Source: an uncultured Bacillaceae bacterium
Lineage (GTDB): Bacteria > Bacillota > Bacilli > Bacillales > Caldibacillaceae
Assembly (NCBI GenBank): GCA_937934645.1
Contig: CALGYZ010000086.1
Coordinates: 1-35,255 of the forward strand
DNA length: 35,255 nt
Direction: 5' to 3'
Below are positions 8,081-16,115 of the stretch, piece by piece (position 1 is the first letter of the stretch; each line of letters begins with the position of its first letter). The position numbers and the translations under genes were made by a program. A model generated the notes under the pieces. That model was not told the origin of the DNA. It made no database searches and worked only from the letters and a program-made list of their open reading frames with translations.

Positions 8081-8905
8081 TTACAAGTCGATTTTTTTCT
8101 CAATCAAGTAGCCCGTGCCGAAAAACAAGATTACGAAGGTGATCAACGTGTAAAAGACCGATGCGATGTTGACAACCTCTTCCGATTGGACGTTTAAGGC
8201 AAACCCACTGTCTAAATGTACTTGCAGATTGGAAGCGGCTATGCCTTCCAAATTCAGGATGCGGAAAGTTTCCAGATCCAGATAGTACGGGAGCAGTTCG
8301 CTGATTTCAGTCCGTCCGAAGGAAAACAATCCGGCAAGGACGAGAAAAATGATAAACCAGATGCCGCCGATTTTTTTATTGCGGAACGTCATCCGGCCGA
8401 CCGCCATGGAAAAATAGATTAATATTAATATGTTAATCATGCTGATAAAAGAGAATATTCCGTCCACGGCAAGTGCTTTGACCGGCAGCAGCTGGAACAA
8501 TCCTTTTATCAATTCCCATGTATTGATCTCCGGATCCCCGAAAGCCATGGCAGCAAAGATTAAATAAAAGAATGTGACAAAACTGATGAGGATAAACCAC
8601 ATGACGGCGACCAAAAGTTTCGCCCCGAGAATTTGGTACCCAGTGACCGGCAGCGTAAAGGTTAAATACCCGCGGTCTTCATACAATTCTTTTTTGAATG
8701 AGCCGACGATGTATAAAAATGCCGCCAGCCCTGCCCCGAAAAAGGTGAGCATAGAAAATAAAACAAACATGGAACCGAATGCGGACGCTGATCCGTCCTG
8801 GCCGACAGCGGCATGAAGACCTGTAATTAAAAGCAGGACAAGAACGAGGATGCCGGTCATGAATTTGTGCGTTTCCCGGATTTCATATTTCATCAATTTG
8901 ATCAT
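8081..8905 (-). CDS. ABC-2 type transporter permease
   Basis: A 274-residue protein with about six hydrophobic segments (for example M-T-G-I-L-V-L-V-L-L-L-I-T-G and the run I-S-F-V-T-F-F-Y-L-I-F-A-A-M). It begins M-I-K-L-M-K-Y-E-I-R-E-T-H-K-F, the usual cytosolic start of ABC-2 permeases. Its ATG overlaps the ATPase stop by 4 bases (ATGA), so the two are translationally coupled. GntR-ATPase-permease sets of this kind (B. subtilis ytr and yhc loci) respond to cell-envelope stress or antibiotics; the substrate here is unknown. Confidence 0.85.
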   Translation of the reverse strand: MIKLMKYEIRETHKFMTGILVLVLLLITGLHAAVGQDGSASAFGSMFVLFSMLTFFGAGLAAFLYIVGSFKKELYEDRGYLTFTLPVTGYQILGAKLLVAVMWFILISFVTFFYLIFAAMAFGDPEINTWELIKGLFQLLPVKALAVDGIFSFISMINILILIYFSMAVGRMTFRNKKIGGIWFIIFLVLAGLFSFGRTEISELLPYYLDLETFRILNLEGIAASNLQVHLDSGFALNVQSEEVVNIASVFYTLITFVILFFGTGYLIEKKIDL

Positions 8906-9615
8906 AATCCGCTACCCCCTTCAGTGAAAATGTTTTTGTACAGCTCTTCAATCTGCATGCCCCTTTCTTCCCTTAACGTTTCGGCATTTCCGTTCAGCAG
9001 GATCCGTCCTTCCTGAATAAAAACGACATTGTCAAAAATATTTTCCATGTCGCGAACGAGATGGGTCGTAATAATGACCGAGCTGTCGGGATGGTAATTG
9101 TTAATGATCGCTTCCAAAATCTGGTCCCGGGCAACCGGATCCACGCCGGCGATCGGTTCGTCGAATATGTAAAGCTTGGCATTCCGCGCAAGGACGAGGG
9201 AGAGATTCAATTTTTCCTGCATTCCTTTGGACAGACTGGTAATTTTCATTTCCGGGTCCAGTTTCATGAATTGCAGGAGCTTCGTAAATTTATCCATATC
9301 AAAGTCCGCGTAAAAATCCCGGTAAAAACGCCCGGCATCTTTGATTTTCATCCATTTATACAAGAAGTTCCGGTCCGGCAGATAAGAGACAACGGCTTTC
9401 GTCTGGACGCCGATTTCATTCCCATCAATGAGCACTTTGCCCGACGTCGGCCGCATGAGCCCCGTCATAATTTTGATAAGGGTCGTTTTTCCGCTTCCGT
9501 TCGGGCCAAGAATACCGGTTACTTTCCCCTTTTCAATGTTTAAGTCCAACCCATCGAGAGCAGTTTTGTTTCCGTATTTTTTTGTTAAGTTGCGGATTTC
9601 CACAATTGGCTTCAT
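8902..9615 (-). CDS. ABC transporter ATP-binding protein (YtrB/YhcG-like)
   Basis: The 237 residues carry Walker A (G-P-N-G-S-G-K-T-T, about 36-44), a degenerate signature L-S-K-G-M-Q-E-K, Walker B L-Y-I-F-D-E-P-I-A-G-V-D and the switch His in I-T-T-H-L. The form S-K-G-M is typical of ATPases that pair with ABC-2 exporters. The start ATG at 9615 has AAGGAGG directly before it, and its bases overlap the stop of the upstream regulator. A longer form starting further upstream would run through the ribosome site and is unlikely. Confidence 0.9.
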   Translation of the reverse strand: MKPIVEIRNLTKKYGNKTALDGLDLNIEKGKVTGILGPNGSGKTTLIKIMTGLMRPTSGKVLIDGNEIGVQTKAVVSYLPDRNFLYKWMKIKDAGRFYRDFYADFDMDKFTKLLQFMKLDPEMKITSLSKGMQEKLNLSLVLARNAKLYIFDEPIAGVDPVARDQILEAIINNYHPDSSVIITTHLVRDMENIFDNVVFIQEGRILLNGNAETLREERGMQIEELYKNIFTEGGSGL

Positions 9616-9980
9616 TCCTTTTCCTCCTTTTCCACCCATTCCATGACCATTCTTTTGATTTCCTGTTTCTGAAAACCGATATTTTGCATTTCCCGGAAAA
9701 AATGATCCATTAATTCTTCCGCCCTGGATTGCTTTAATTGTCGAATCATGGCTTCATCCTCCCTCACAAACGTCCCCGTCCCCCTTTGGGTAAAAATGAG
9801 CCCTTCCCGTTCCAGTTCCTGGTATACGCGCTGGATCGTATTCGGATTGACTTTCAGCTGTTTGGAAAATTCCCTTACGGAGGGCAGCTGGTCACCGCCG
9901 TTCCATTCGCCGGAAACAATTTTTACTTTTATAAAATTCATAATTTGAATGTAGATCGGCAAATTGTCCGCAAATTTCAT
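9612..9980 (-). CDS. GntR-family repressor, YtrA subfamily
   Basis: A 122-residue protein. The N-terminal winged helix (residues 8-75: P-I-Y-I-Q-I-M-N-F-I, G-D-Q-L-P-S-V-R-E-F-S-K-Q-L-K-V-N-P-N-T) is followed by only a short helical tail of about 45 residues. This is the layout of YtrA-type GntR regulators, which dimerise through that tail and repress their own transporter operon. Its start has AGGTGAAGG upstream. A long palindrome overlaps its promoter, so it is very probably autoregulated. B. subtilis YhcF and YtrA are the closest types I know; I do not assign a symbol. Confidence 0.9.
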   Translation of the reverse strand: MKFADNLPIYIQIMNFIKVKIVSGEWNGGDQLPSVREFSKQLKVNPNTIQRVYQELEREGLIFTQRGTGTFVREDEAMIRQLKQSRAEELMDHFFREMQNIGFQKQEIKRMVMEWVEKEEKE

Positions 9981-10002
9981 TCCTTCACCTCAAGTGTCAC
10001 CG

Positions 10003-10051
10003 TGTATTAGTGTTCTAATCGAATAGTACACTAATACAGAATGGTTGTCAA
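10003..10051 (-). promoter_or_regulatory. Promoter and GntR operator of the ABC operon
   Basis: The minus strand shows TTGACA (10046-10051), 17 bases, then TACTAT (10023-10028). An inverted repeat with perfect 11-base arms, TGTATTAGTGT (10003-10013) and ACACTAATACA (10028-10038), surrounds the -10. The inner AGTGTT-12-TACACT resembles the AGTGTA/TACACT half-sites reported for YtrA. A bound repressor would block RNA polymerase. Confidence 0.8.
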
Positions 10052-10152
10052 TGCCTTTCGTTCGGATATCGGGATCCGCGGTTCTGATTCCTTCCCCCGG
10101 TACATATATTGGTCATAAAATGGTTGTCCGTTATCACAAAGGAGGGAAAACC

Positions 10153-10560
10153 GTGCGTTTATGGATCCGGTTCGTTTTGATTTCCCTTCTCGTGATTGGG
10201 CTTAGTGCCTGCTCCCCAGCGGAACATGCCGGACAGAAGAAAGCTGAAGAAATTGTTCCCGCGCGAATAACGGTGGCAGACGTGTTGGAAGCGGATCAGG
10301 ATGCGGATCTGTTCCTCCTGGACGGGATGGTGTTTATAAATGCGGAAACCTTTGAATGGGCGAAGGAGATGAATTTACGCGCAGGGAAAAAAGCCGGGGT
10401 AATCCAAAGACGGGAATCGGATCCGGAAAAGTTTACAAACGGAACGGCGACGAAGCTTCCGCCCGGCACGGAAATTTATAAACCGGACAAGCATCCGGTT
10501 CCCGTATACATCGCCGTCACGGAGGATAAGGAAATTCCGTACCTTGCGGTGGTGAATTGA
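10153..10560 (+). CDS. Small lipoprotein of unknown function
   Basis: The start is placed at GTG 10153, which follows AAAGGAGGG at ideal spacing; it gives 135 residues. The N-terminus M-R-L-W-I-R-F then a hydrophobic run and lipobox L-S-A-C is a lipoprotein signal, so the product is probably anchored outside the membrane. The mature part of about 115 residues is charged. It contains D-A-D-L-F-L-L-D-G-M-V-F-I-N-A and ends in a beta-rich stretch with T-E-I-Y-K-P-D-K-H-P-V-P-V-Y-I-A-V. I do not recognise the family. It is transcribed away from the GntR operon and has its own terminator. Confidence 0.8.
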   Translation: MRLWIRFVLISLLVIGLSACSPAEHAGQKKAEEIVPARITVADVLEADQDADLFLLDGMVFINAETFEWAKEMNLRAGKKAGVIQRRESDPEKFTNGTATKLPPGTEIYKPDKHPVPVYIAVTEDKEIPYLAVVN

Positions 10561-10590
10561 GACGGGATAATTTTTATCTGATGAAAACAG

Positions 10591-10624
10591 GGACGCCGGT
10601 ATTCCGGCGTCCTCCGTTTTTTTT
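10591..10624 (+). terminator. Intrinsic terminator
   Basis: GGACGCCGG (10591-10599), a TATT loop, and the complementary CCGGCGTCC (10604-10612) are followed by eight T (10617-10624). The stem may also help end the convergent gene. Confidence 0.9.
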
Positions 10625-12611
10625 ACCTGGCAGCCTTTTGTAGTTTTTTCTGGAATTCAATAAAGTAATGAAACGCCTCAGGATTGGCAAGCGATCCGAA
10701 GTTGACCGCCTGCTCCACCGGCACGCCCGACAGCACTTTCTTTACCGGCACTTCCAGTTTTTTCCCATTCAATGTTTTCGGCAGGTCTGCCGTTTGGAAA
10801 ATATCGTCCGGCACATGCCTGGGCGAACAATATTCGCGGATGGCGGCGTTGATTTTTTCTTTTAATGCATCCGTCAACGGCACGCCTTCTTTTAATACGA
10901 CAAAAAGCGGCATATACGACCGGCCGCCATTAAGCGGCACGTCAACGATCAAACTGTCGGCCACTTCTTTAATCCGGTCCAGGGCGTTGTAAATTTCACT
11001 TGTTCCCATCCGGATGCCGCCGCGGTTAATCGTCGCATCGGACCGGCCGTAAATGACCGCCGATCCCCGGGAGGTGATTTTAATAAAATCTCCGTGCCGC
11101 CAGATGCCCGGATAACGGTCGAAATAACTGTTACGTAATTTTGTTCCGTCCGGGTCATTCCAGAAAAAAAGCGGCATGGACGGGAGCGGCTCTGTCAGAA
11201 CAAGTTCGCCGATTTTACCGGTTACTTCCCTTCCTCCATCATCAAAAGATCGGACCGCAGCACCGAGTGCCCTCGCCTGTAGCTCACCGGCATGGACGGA
11301 TCGTAGCGGGCAGCCGCCTAAAAACGCGGAGCAGACATCCGTCCCGCCGCTGGTGGAAACAAGCCAGACATCTTTTTTCACCTTTTCATAAACCCAGCGG
11401 AAAGCGGGGACCGGAAGCGGTGATCCGGTCGAACCGATGCACCGCAAACGGCGGAGGAAAAACTTTTTTCCCGGGTTCAGCCCTTCTTTCATGCAGGCGA
11501 TTAAATAGGAGGCGCTAGTGCCGAAGACCGTCATATCCGTACTCTCGGCAAACCTCCATAATGTATCCGGTTCCGGATAAAAGGGATTGCCGTCGTAGAA
11601 AAGGACGGTGGCACCGAGAAGCAGTCCGCTGATGAGCAAGTTCCACATCATCCAGCCGGTCGTCGTATACCAGAAAAAGCGGTCGGTTTCTTTTAAATCG
11701 AGATGAAAAGCAAGAACCTTCAAATGTTCCAGCAAAATTCCCCCGTGTCCCTGGACAATGGCTTTCGGCTTTCCGGTCGTGCCGGAGGAATATAAAATCC
11801 AGAGCGGATGATTGAACGGAACTTGTTCAAACCGGAGTATAGCCTCCTTGTGTGCTTTCAAAAGATCCGGCCATAGGACGGCATCCGGTATTCCCGGGTC
11901 CTTCAGGTTTTCCCGCAAATACGGAATGACGATCACTTTTTCCACTGTGGGAATCGCTTCACGGATTTTTGCCGCCGCGGACAGGCGGTCAAAGGTTTTT
12001 CCGCCGTACCGGTAGCCGTCGATCGTGATGAATACTTTCGGTCCGATCTGTTGAAACCGGTCTACGACACTTTCAACACCGAACTCCGGTGCACAGCTGG
12101 ACCAGACGGCACCGATCGATGCGCACGCCAAAAAACAAACGAGGCTCTCATGGATATTAGCGGTATATCCTGCCACCCGGTCACCTTTTTTTACCCCGAT
12201 GGAAACCAGGTATGACCGGACGGCGGCAGTTTGTCTTTCCAGTTCATCCCAACCTACTTCATATTCCGGACGGATTTCCGACCGGCAAATCACCGCCGGA
12301 TGCTCCCGGTTTTTATTCCGGAACACGTGCCAGGCATAATTCAACTCCGCTTCCGGAAAAAAGCGAGCGCCGGGCATTTCCCTTCCCGTAAGCACTGTTC
12401 CGCCCTTCTTTCCTCTGATGTCAAAATAGTCCCAAACCGCCTGCCAAAAATGCTCCAGTTCCGTAACTGACCACTTCCAGAACGGTTCATAACCGGAAAA
12501 TTGCAAACCTTTTTCCCGCTCCAGCCAGTTCATGAACGCCCGAATGTTTGACCGTTCCATCATCTCCCGGGACGGTTCCCACAGTTTTTCACCTTCCGCC
12601 GGCATCGACAT
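10623..12611 (-). CDS. Acetoacetyl-CoA synthetase (acetoacetate-CoA ligase)
   Basis: The 662-residue length and sequence fit the acetoacetate branch of the acyl-adenylate-forming enzymes. Seen are an N-terminal acetyl-CoA-synthetase cap (L-W-E-P-S-R-E, F-W-x-W-S-V-T-E-L-E-x-F-W), A-V-W-S-S-C-A-P-E-F-G (about 168-178), the P-loop Y-S-S-G-T-T-G-K-P-K-A (274-284), T-T-T-G-W-M-M-W-N, W-R-H-G-D-F-I and Y-G-R-S-D-A-T-I-N-R-G-G-I-R-M-G. The enzyme converts acetoacetate, ATP and CoA to acetoacetyl-CoA. The start is ATG 12611, preceded by an AGGGGGG site. It follows the FAH-family gene by 109 bases in the same direction and may share its transcript. Confidence 0.9.
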   Translation of the reverse strand: MSMPAEGEKLWEPSREMMERSNIRAFMNWLEREKGLQFSGYEPFWKWSVTELEHFWQAVWDYFDIRGKKGGTVLTGREMPGARFFPEAELNYAWHVFRNKNREHPAVICRSEIRPEYEVGWDELERQTAAVRSYLVSIGVKKGDRVAGYTANIHESLVCFLACASIGAVWSSCAPEFGVESVVDRFQQIGPKVFITIDGYRYGGKTFDRLSAAAKIREAIPTVEKVIVIPYLRENLKDPGIPDAVLWPDLLKAHKEAILRFEQVPFNHPLWILYSSGTTGKPKAIVQGHGGILLEHLKVLAFHLDLKETDRFFWYTTTGWMMWNLLISGLLLGATVLFYDGNPFYPEPDTLWRFAESTDMTVFGTSASYLIACMKEGLNPGKKFFLRRLRCIGSTGSPLPVPAFRWVYEKVKKDVWLVSTSGGTDVCSAFLGGCPLRSVHAGELQARALGAAVRSFDDGGREVTGKIGELVLTEPLPSMPLFFWNDPDGTKLRNSYFDRYPGIWRHGDFIKITSRGSAVIYGRSDATINRGGIRMGTSEIYNALDRIKEVADSLIVDVPLNGGRSYMPLFVVLKEGVPLTDALKEKINAAIREYCSPRHVPDDIFQTADLPKTLNGKKLEVPVKKVLSGVPVEQAVNFGSLANPEAFHYFIEFQKKLQKAAR

Positions 12612-12720
12612 GATCCATCCCCCCTGTTCATTTCTTTTACTATTGCATATGCATGTCTTTTTCCGTAAATACGTAAAATTTTTGAACAGGTGGGGCCGGT
12701 ATCCTGAAACCGGCAGTTTT

Positions 12721-13683
12721 TTATTCCGCACGAACCGTTGTGCGTTGTTCACCGAGGTCGATCGTTCCATCTTTGGAGCGGATCGTGCAGCGGATTACAT
12801 CACCATTTTGCAAATATTTTTCATTATTCAACTGGCTGTCCAGCAATAATCTTTCCTTTTCATCATAGGACAGTTCCGGGCTGATCAGTTTCGCCAATTC
12901 CTCCGTCGTCAAGTTCATCGCTACCCCTCCGGCCGTTCCTGTAGCAATAAGGTCCCCCGGGGACAGATCCATAATCTCCGACAGTTCCGCAATCGTCTCC
13001 GCCGGCTGATAAAGCAGCTGGTCCGTGCACGCTGACTGGCGCAGCTCCCCGTTCACCCACAATTTCAGCTCCAATTCCCCTAGCTTCGCATAATCTTTCT
13101 CATCCAACAAGTACAAATATGGGCCAGACGGGGCAAATGTCCGGAAGCTTTTCCCTTTCAGCCACTGCCCTTCAAGAAACTGCACATCCCTTGCCGATAG
13201 GTCATTGACGATCACAAGCCCGCATACATAATCCTTCAGGCTTTCCTCGGTAACCCGGACCGGCTCTGTGATCTCCTTCCCGATAATAAGACCGAGCTCG
13301 ATCTCATAGTCCAACAGGCGGACACGCCGCGGACGGATAATTTCACTGTACGGCCCCGTCAATGCGCTGTCCGCTTTGGAAAAAATTAAATTAAAGGGCG
13401 GGCGGTTACCGTCAAAACCGACTTCTTCTCGGTGAGCCGCATAGTTGGCCCCCTGACAGATGATTTTTGCCGGTTTCGTTACCGGGCTTAATAACGTTAC
13501 ATCTTCCAGGGATAAAACGGTGCCGCTCCCTTCCCGCTGTATGTTCCGGGCTTCTTCCATCCCGTTTTTGAGAAAGTCCTTCAATGTCGGATATGTACCG
13601 GGCAAAACATGAATGAAATTTTTTGAAACTACTCCCCAGCCGGTTTTGTTTTCATACTGAAAACGGACGGCTTGAAATCCCAT
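12721..13683 (-). CDS. Fumarylacetoacetate-hydrolase family protein
   Basis: A 320-residue enzyme starting at ATG 13683 behind GGGAGGG. The C-terminal two thirds form the FAH fold: K-I-I-C-Q-G-A-N-Y-A-A-H, the metal-site motif D-Y-E-I-E-L-G-L-I-I-G (E-x-E type), V-I-V-N-D-L-S-A-R-D-V-Q, and T-G-T-A-G-G-V-A-M. Members hydrolyse or hydrate beta-diketo acids from aromatic breakdown, such as fumarylacetoacetate, acylpyruvates or oxo-heptenedioate. The neighbouring acetoacetyl-CoA synthetase suggests that this one releases acetoacetate (inference). Some relatives are oxaloacetate tautomerases or decarboxylases, so the reaction is not certain. Confidence 0.85.
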   Translation of the reverse strand: MGFQAVRFQYENKTGWGVVSKNFIHVLPGTYPTLKDFLKNGMEEARNIQREGSGTVLSLEDVTLLSPVTKPAKIICQGANYAAHREEVGFDGNRPPFNLIFSKADSALTGPYSEIIRPRRVRLLDYEIELGLIIGKEITEPVRVTEESLKDYVCGLVIVNDLSARDVQFLEGQWLKGKSFRTFAPSGPYLYLLDEKDYAKLGELELKLWVNGELRQSACTDQLLYQPAETIAELSEIMDLSPGDLIATGTAGGVAMNLTTEELAKLISPELSYDEKERLLLDSQLNNEKYLQNGDVIRCTIRSKDGTIDLGEQRTTVRAE

Positions 13684-13712
13684 CTTCCATTCCCTCCCAA
13701 TGAATGAATATT

Positions 13713-13738
13713 CCATAATTATGAATTTTACCATAATT
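13713..13738. repeat. Paired CCATAATT sites before the FAH-family gene
   Basis: CCATAATT occurs twice with an 18-base period (13713-13720 and 13731-13738). AATTATG (13717-13723) and CATAATT (13732-13738) also form an inverted repeat. The position, 30 to 55 bases before the start codon, fits an operator; the regulator is unknown. Confidence 0.4.
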
Positions 13739-13784
13739 TTTATCTTTTTTAATTATCAGGAGACAACAGGGAGGGAAAATCGGG

Positions 13785-14804
13785 TTACCTACTGCCGGTG
13801 GCGGGTTGCGGCTGATTTGTTTTCGACCGGTAAAACTCCTTCAGCCGCATCTCCAGTTCCTTTCTTTTCCGTTCAAATCTGCGCTGCTCTTCTTCAGACA
13901 AAACTGGCCGGCTCCGTTCCGGATGTTCCAGCCATTCTGGAACGGTTTCCCGCCGAACGGTTGCAAATGCCATTCTTCTTTTTTCCCTGCGGAATAACCG
14001 CTCGTCCATTTCGACCTCTTCTAAAGTGGTATACCCTTTTTCCCGCCAGTTCCGTAAAATGGCCCGTACATACTGCCACGAACGCTTGTTGTACCGGACC
14101 GCTTTTTTCATCGCTTCCAAAACAAGCCGGTCATTCAGTTCCCCGCACCAATGGCGGAATTCCCGCTCCATTCCCGCATCCGGTTCTCCGAATCCATTCT
14201 GCCGGTAAAAGGCATAAAGGTACTCCGGCATGGCGTCACTGTTTTGGTCCGCAATCTTTGCGGGCCGTTCCTTCCTTTTTTCTACTCTTGTTTTTTCCGC
14301 AAGTTCTGGCGTATGTTTCCGTTCTTCTTCTGCCGGAGTACCGGCGTTTTCTTTCCGCACTTTCCGCAGTCCAGGAACGGTGATACAGGTAATTTTCCGG
14401 ATATTTTCCACGACCGGTTCAATAAACATGACATTCGGAATGATGATGCCGCCTTCTGTTTTGATATGCCGGAATTCACGGGTGATGTATTGTTCATCGA
14501 CGAGAAACTGGATTGCATCCCTCACCTGGCGTTTCGTAAATCCGAACTGGTCGGCAAAAGACTGGTAACTGCGCTGAAGCTTGTCCGCTTTAAATTTCTT
14601 TTTCGCGTGGATTACCTCTCCGGTTTGCGGATCACGGACGACTGACTTCCGGTACCAGTAGACAATTTCGGATAAAAGAACAATCGCCACCATATGCGGC
14701 TTTTTATTTTTAAAGGTTATATGTTTCATCCAGGAAACAGGAATCAAATTTCCGGATAGTTCCAATTCACTGATAGCATCAACGACCGGATGGCCGGTTT
14801 TCAT
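13785..14804 (-). CDS. DnaD-domain replication-initiation-like protein
   Basis: A 339-residue protein. The N-terminal half (about 1-130) is a winged-helix module of the kind found in phage and plasmid replication proteins: K-K-K-F-K-A-D-K-L-Q-R-S-Y then F-G-F-T-K-R-Q-V-R-D-A-I-Q-F-L. After a low-complexity, lysine- and glutamate-rich linker comes a DnaD-like C-terminal domain (about 215-285) with N-K-R-S-W-Q-Y-V-R-A-I-L-R-N-W-R-E-K-G. DnaD-type proteins remodel DNA and help load the helicase. The basic tail may bind nucleic acid. No phage or plasmid genes surround it, so it is either a domesticated copy or a remnant. Start ATG 14804 has AAAGGGG upstream. Confidence 0.75.
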   Translation of the reverse strand: MKTGHPVVDAISELELSGNLIPVSWMKHITFKNKKPHMVAIVLLSEIVYWYRKSVVRDPQTGEVIHAKKKFKADKLQRSYQSFADQFGFTKRQVRDAIQFLVDEQYITREFRHIKTEGGIIIPNVMFIEPVVENIRKITCITVPGLRKVRKENAGTPAEEERKHTPELAEKTRVEKRKERPAKIADQNSDAMPEYLYAFYRQNGFGEPDAGMEREFRHWCGELNDRLVLEAMKKAVRYNKRSWQYVRAILRNWREKGYTTLEEVEMDERLFRREKRRMAFATVRRETVPEWLEHPERSRPVLSEEEQRRFERKRKELEMRLKEFYRSKTNQPQPATGSR

Positions 14805-15054
14805 CGTAAAAAGCCCCTTTCTGTGATCATCCTCATCTATGTTATACAGGTCTGCAGCCCAAAAGGGACAACAATGGCCGGAAAATGTACAGGATCCTCC
14901 ACTCCATTTATCATCATCTTCTTTTTTCTGTCGTAACCCCTGTCGTATTCTTTGTATATGTCACTGCCTGTGCCGGGGAATCTCCTCCGGTAAAGAGACA
15001 GATATACGGCGTTACAACGGAGGATCTGTACCGTCCGGTATCTTCCAGAGACAT
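14805..15054. other. Intergenic stretch without a supported gene
   Basis: Open frames exist on both strands, including one on the plus strand from 14885 with a signal-peptide-like start, but none has a ribosome site and the plus-strand frame runs into ydjI. A TGTATAAC element (complement near 14840-14850) could be the -10 of the DnaD-like gene. Nothing else is clear. Confidence 0.4.
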
Positions 15055-15083
15055 AAAAAAGCCCCTTTGCGGTACCGCAAAGG
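15055..15083 (-). terminator. Intrinsic terminator of the pspA-ydjGHI operon
   Basis: A perfect palindrome CCTTTGCGGTACCGCAAAGG (15064-15083) is followed on the minus strand by GGGC and six U. It lies 19 bases after the ydjI stop. Confidence 0.85.
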
Positions 15084-15101
15084 AGCGGGTTATGCCCCGG
15101 A

Positions 15102-16070
15102 CTATTGCAGTTTGTATCCGCAATGGGGGCAAAATTTCGTTCCGGTATTTTTCTCGCCGCAGTTCGGGCAGAAATTTATTTTCTTTTCCGGTTTTTCTTC
15201 TTGTTTTGCCGGCTTTTCTTTGACAGACGCATCCATGTCTTTTATTATTTCCTTCGCCATTTTCATCCCCAGCACCATGCCGGCCGCGTCGGATGCCGCA
15301 CCGTCGCCCTGCATTTTTCCGCTTGCCATCCCTTCCGTGAGGGAGATTTTCTGGAATGACTCCATACCGCCGGCCATATGGACGGAGGCCCGTTTCGTAA
15401 TTATATCCTGGATTTCCTCTGGATAATTGAAGCTTCGGATATGGAAGCCGGTAATCGTTAAACCGTCGCGGAGGACTTCCATATCGAGGTCTTCCCGGAT
15501 TCCTTCGGCGATTTCACGGGCGTTCGTCTGCAGGTTAAACATATTTTTCCCTTTTTTGCTGATCCATTTCATCAGCAGTTGATCGAGAACGGAAGTGATG
15601 CGTAGTTTCACATCTTCCACCAAATAACTGTCTCGGACGCCAGCAATTTTATCAATTAACGCGACATAGTCATCGACTTTAAAGCGAAACGTACCGTTCG
15701 CCCGGACCGGCAATCCGCCGGGCATATCCGGCACCGGGATATTGATAGCGTTTTTCGTTCCCCATCTGACGGTAAATTCTTTCGTATTGACAAACAGCAC
15801 TTCCACGCGCATGCCGCTGTTAAAGCCGAATTTAACACCTTTTAGCGTCGACAAAAACGGGATAATTTCCGATGCGATGTGATATTCCCCTTCTTCCGTA
15901 AAAATACCTTCAATTTTTCCGTTATGGAGGAAAATGGCGTCCTGGCCGGGCCGGATGATCAGCTTGCTTCCCTTTTTAATTTCCCGGTTTTTCCATTTCC
16001 AAAAAATCATGTCGTCCCGGAATTCTTCCCATTCGACAACATCGGCAAACTGGTTGCGAAAAAACACCAT
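15102..16070 (-). CDS. ydjI: SPFH-domain membrane-stress protein with zinc ribbon (YdjI)
   Basis: The 322 residues start at ATG 16070 (AAAGGA site); B. subtilis YdjI is about the same length. The body is an SPFH/virion-core-like domain (V-V-E-W and F-W-K-W-K-N-R-E-I-K-K-G-S-K-L-I near the start, long beta-rich middle). A variable linker follows, then a C-terminal zinc ribbon with two C-P-x-C-G knuckles (C-P-N-C-G and C-P-H-C-G). There is no membrane segment. In B. subtilis YdjI joins PspA at the membrane and depends on YdjG and YdjH for its place there. It is last in the operon, 45 bases after ydjH. Confidence 0.9.
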   Translation of the reverse strand: MVFFRNQFADVVEWEEFRDDMIFWKWKNREIKKGSKLIIRPGQDAIFLHNGKIEGIFTEEGEYHIASEIIPFLSTLKGVKFGFNSGMRVEVLFVNTKEFTVRWGTKNAINIPVPDMPGGLPVRANGTFRFKVDDYVALIDKIAGVRDSYLVEDVKLRITSVLDQLLMKWISKKGKNMFNLQTNAREIAEGIREDLDMEVLRDGLTITGFHIRSFNYPEEIQDIITKRASVHMAGGMESFQKISLTEGMASGKMQGDGAASDAAGMVLGMKMAKEIIKDMDASVKEKPAKQEEKPEKKINFCPNCGEKNTGTKFCPHCGYKLQ

Positions 16071-16115
16071 ATGATCAAATCCTTTCTGTTTCCAACAAAT
16101 CATAGTACCGGACTG

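Noticed and set aside
12694..12720. GCCGGT-8-ACCGGC hairpin followed by T-run on the plus strand between the FAH and synthetase genes
   Set aside because: No plus-strand gene ends there, and on the minus strand no U-run follows, so a terminator between the two genes is not supported.
14885..15223. Plus-strand open frame with a signal-peptide-like start
   Set aside because: No ribosome site, it crosses the ydjI terminator and then runs antisense through the ydjI coding end.
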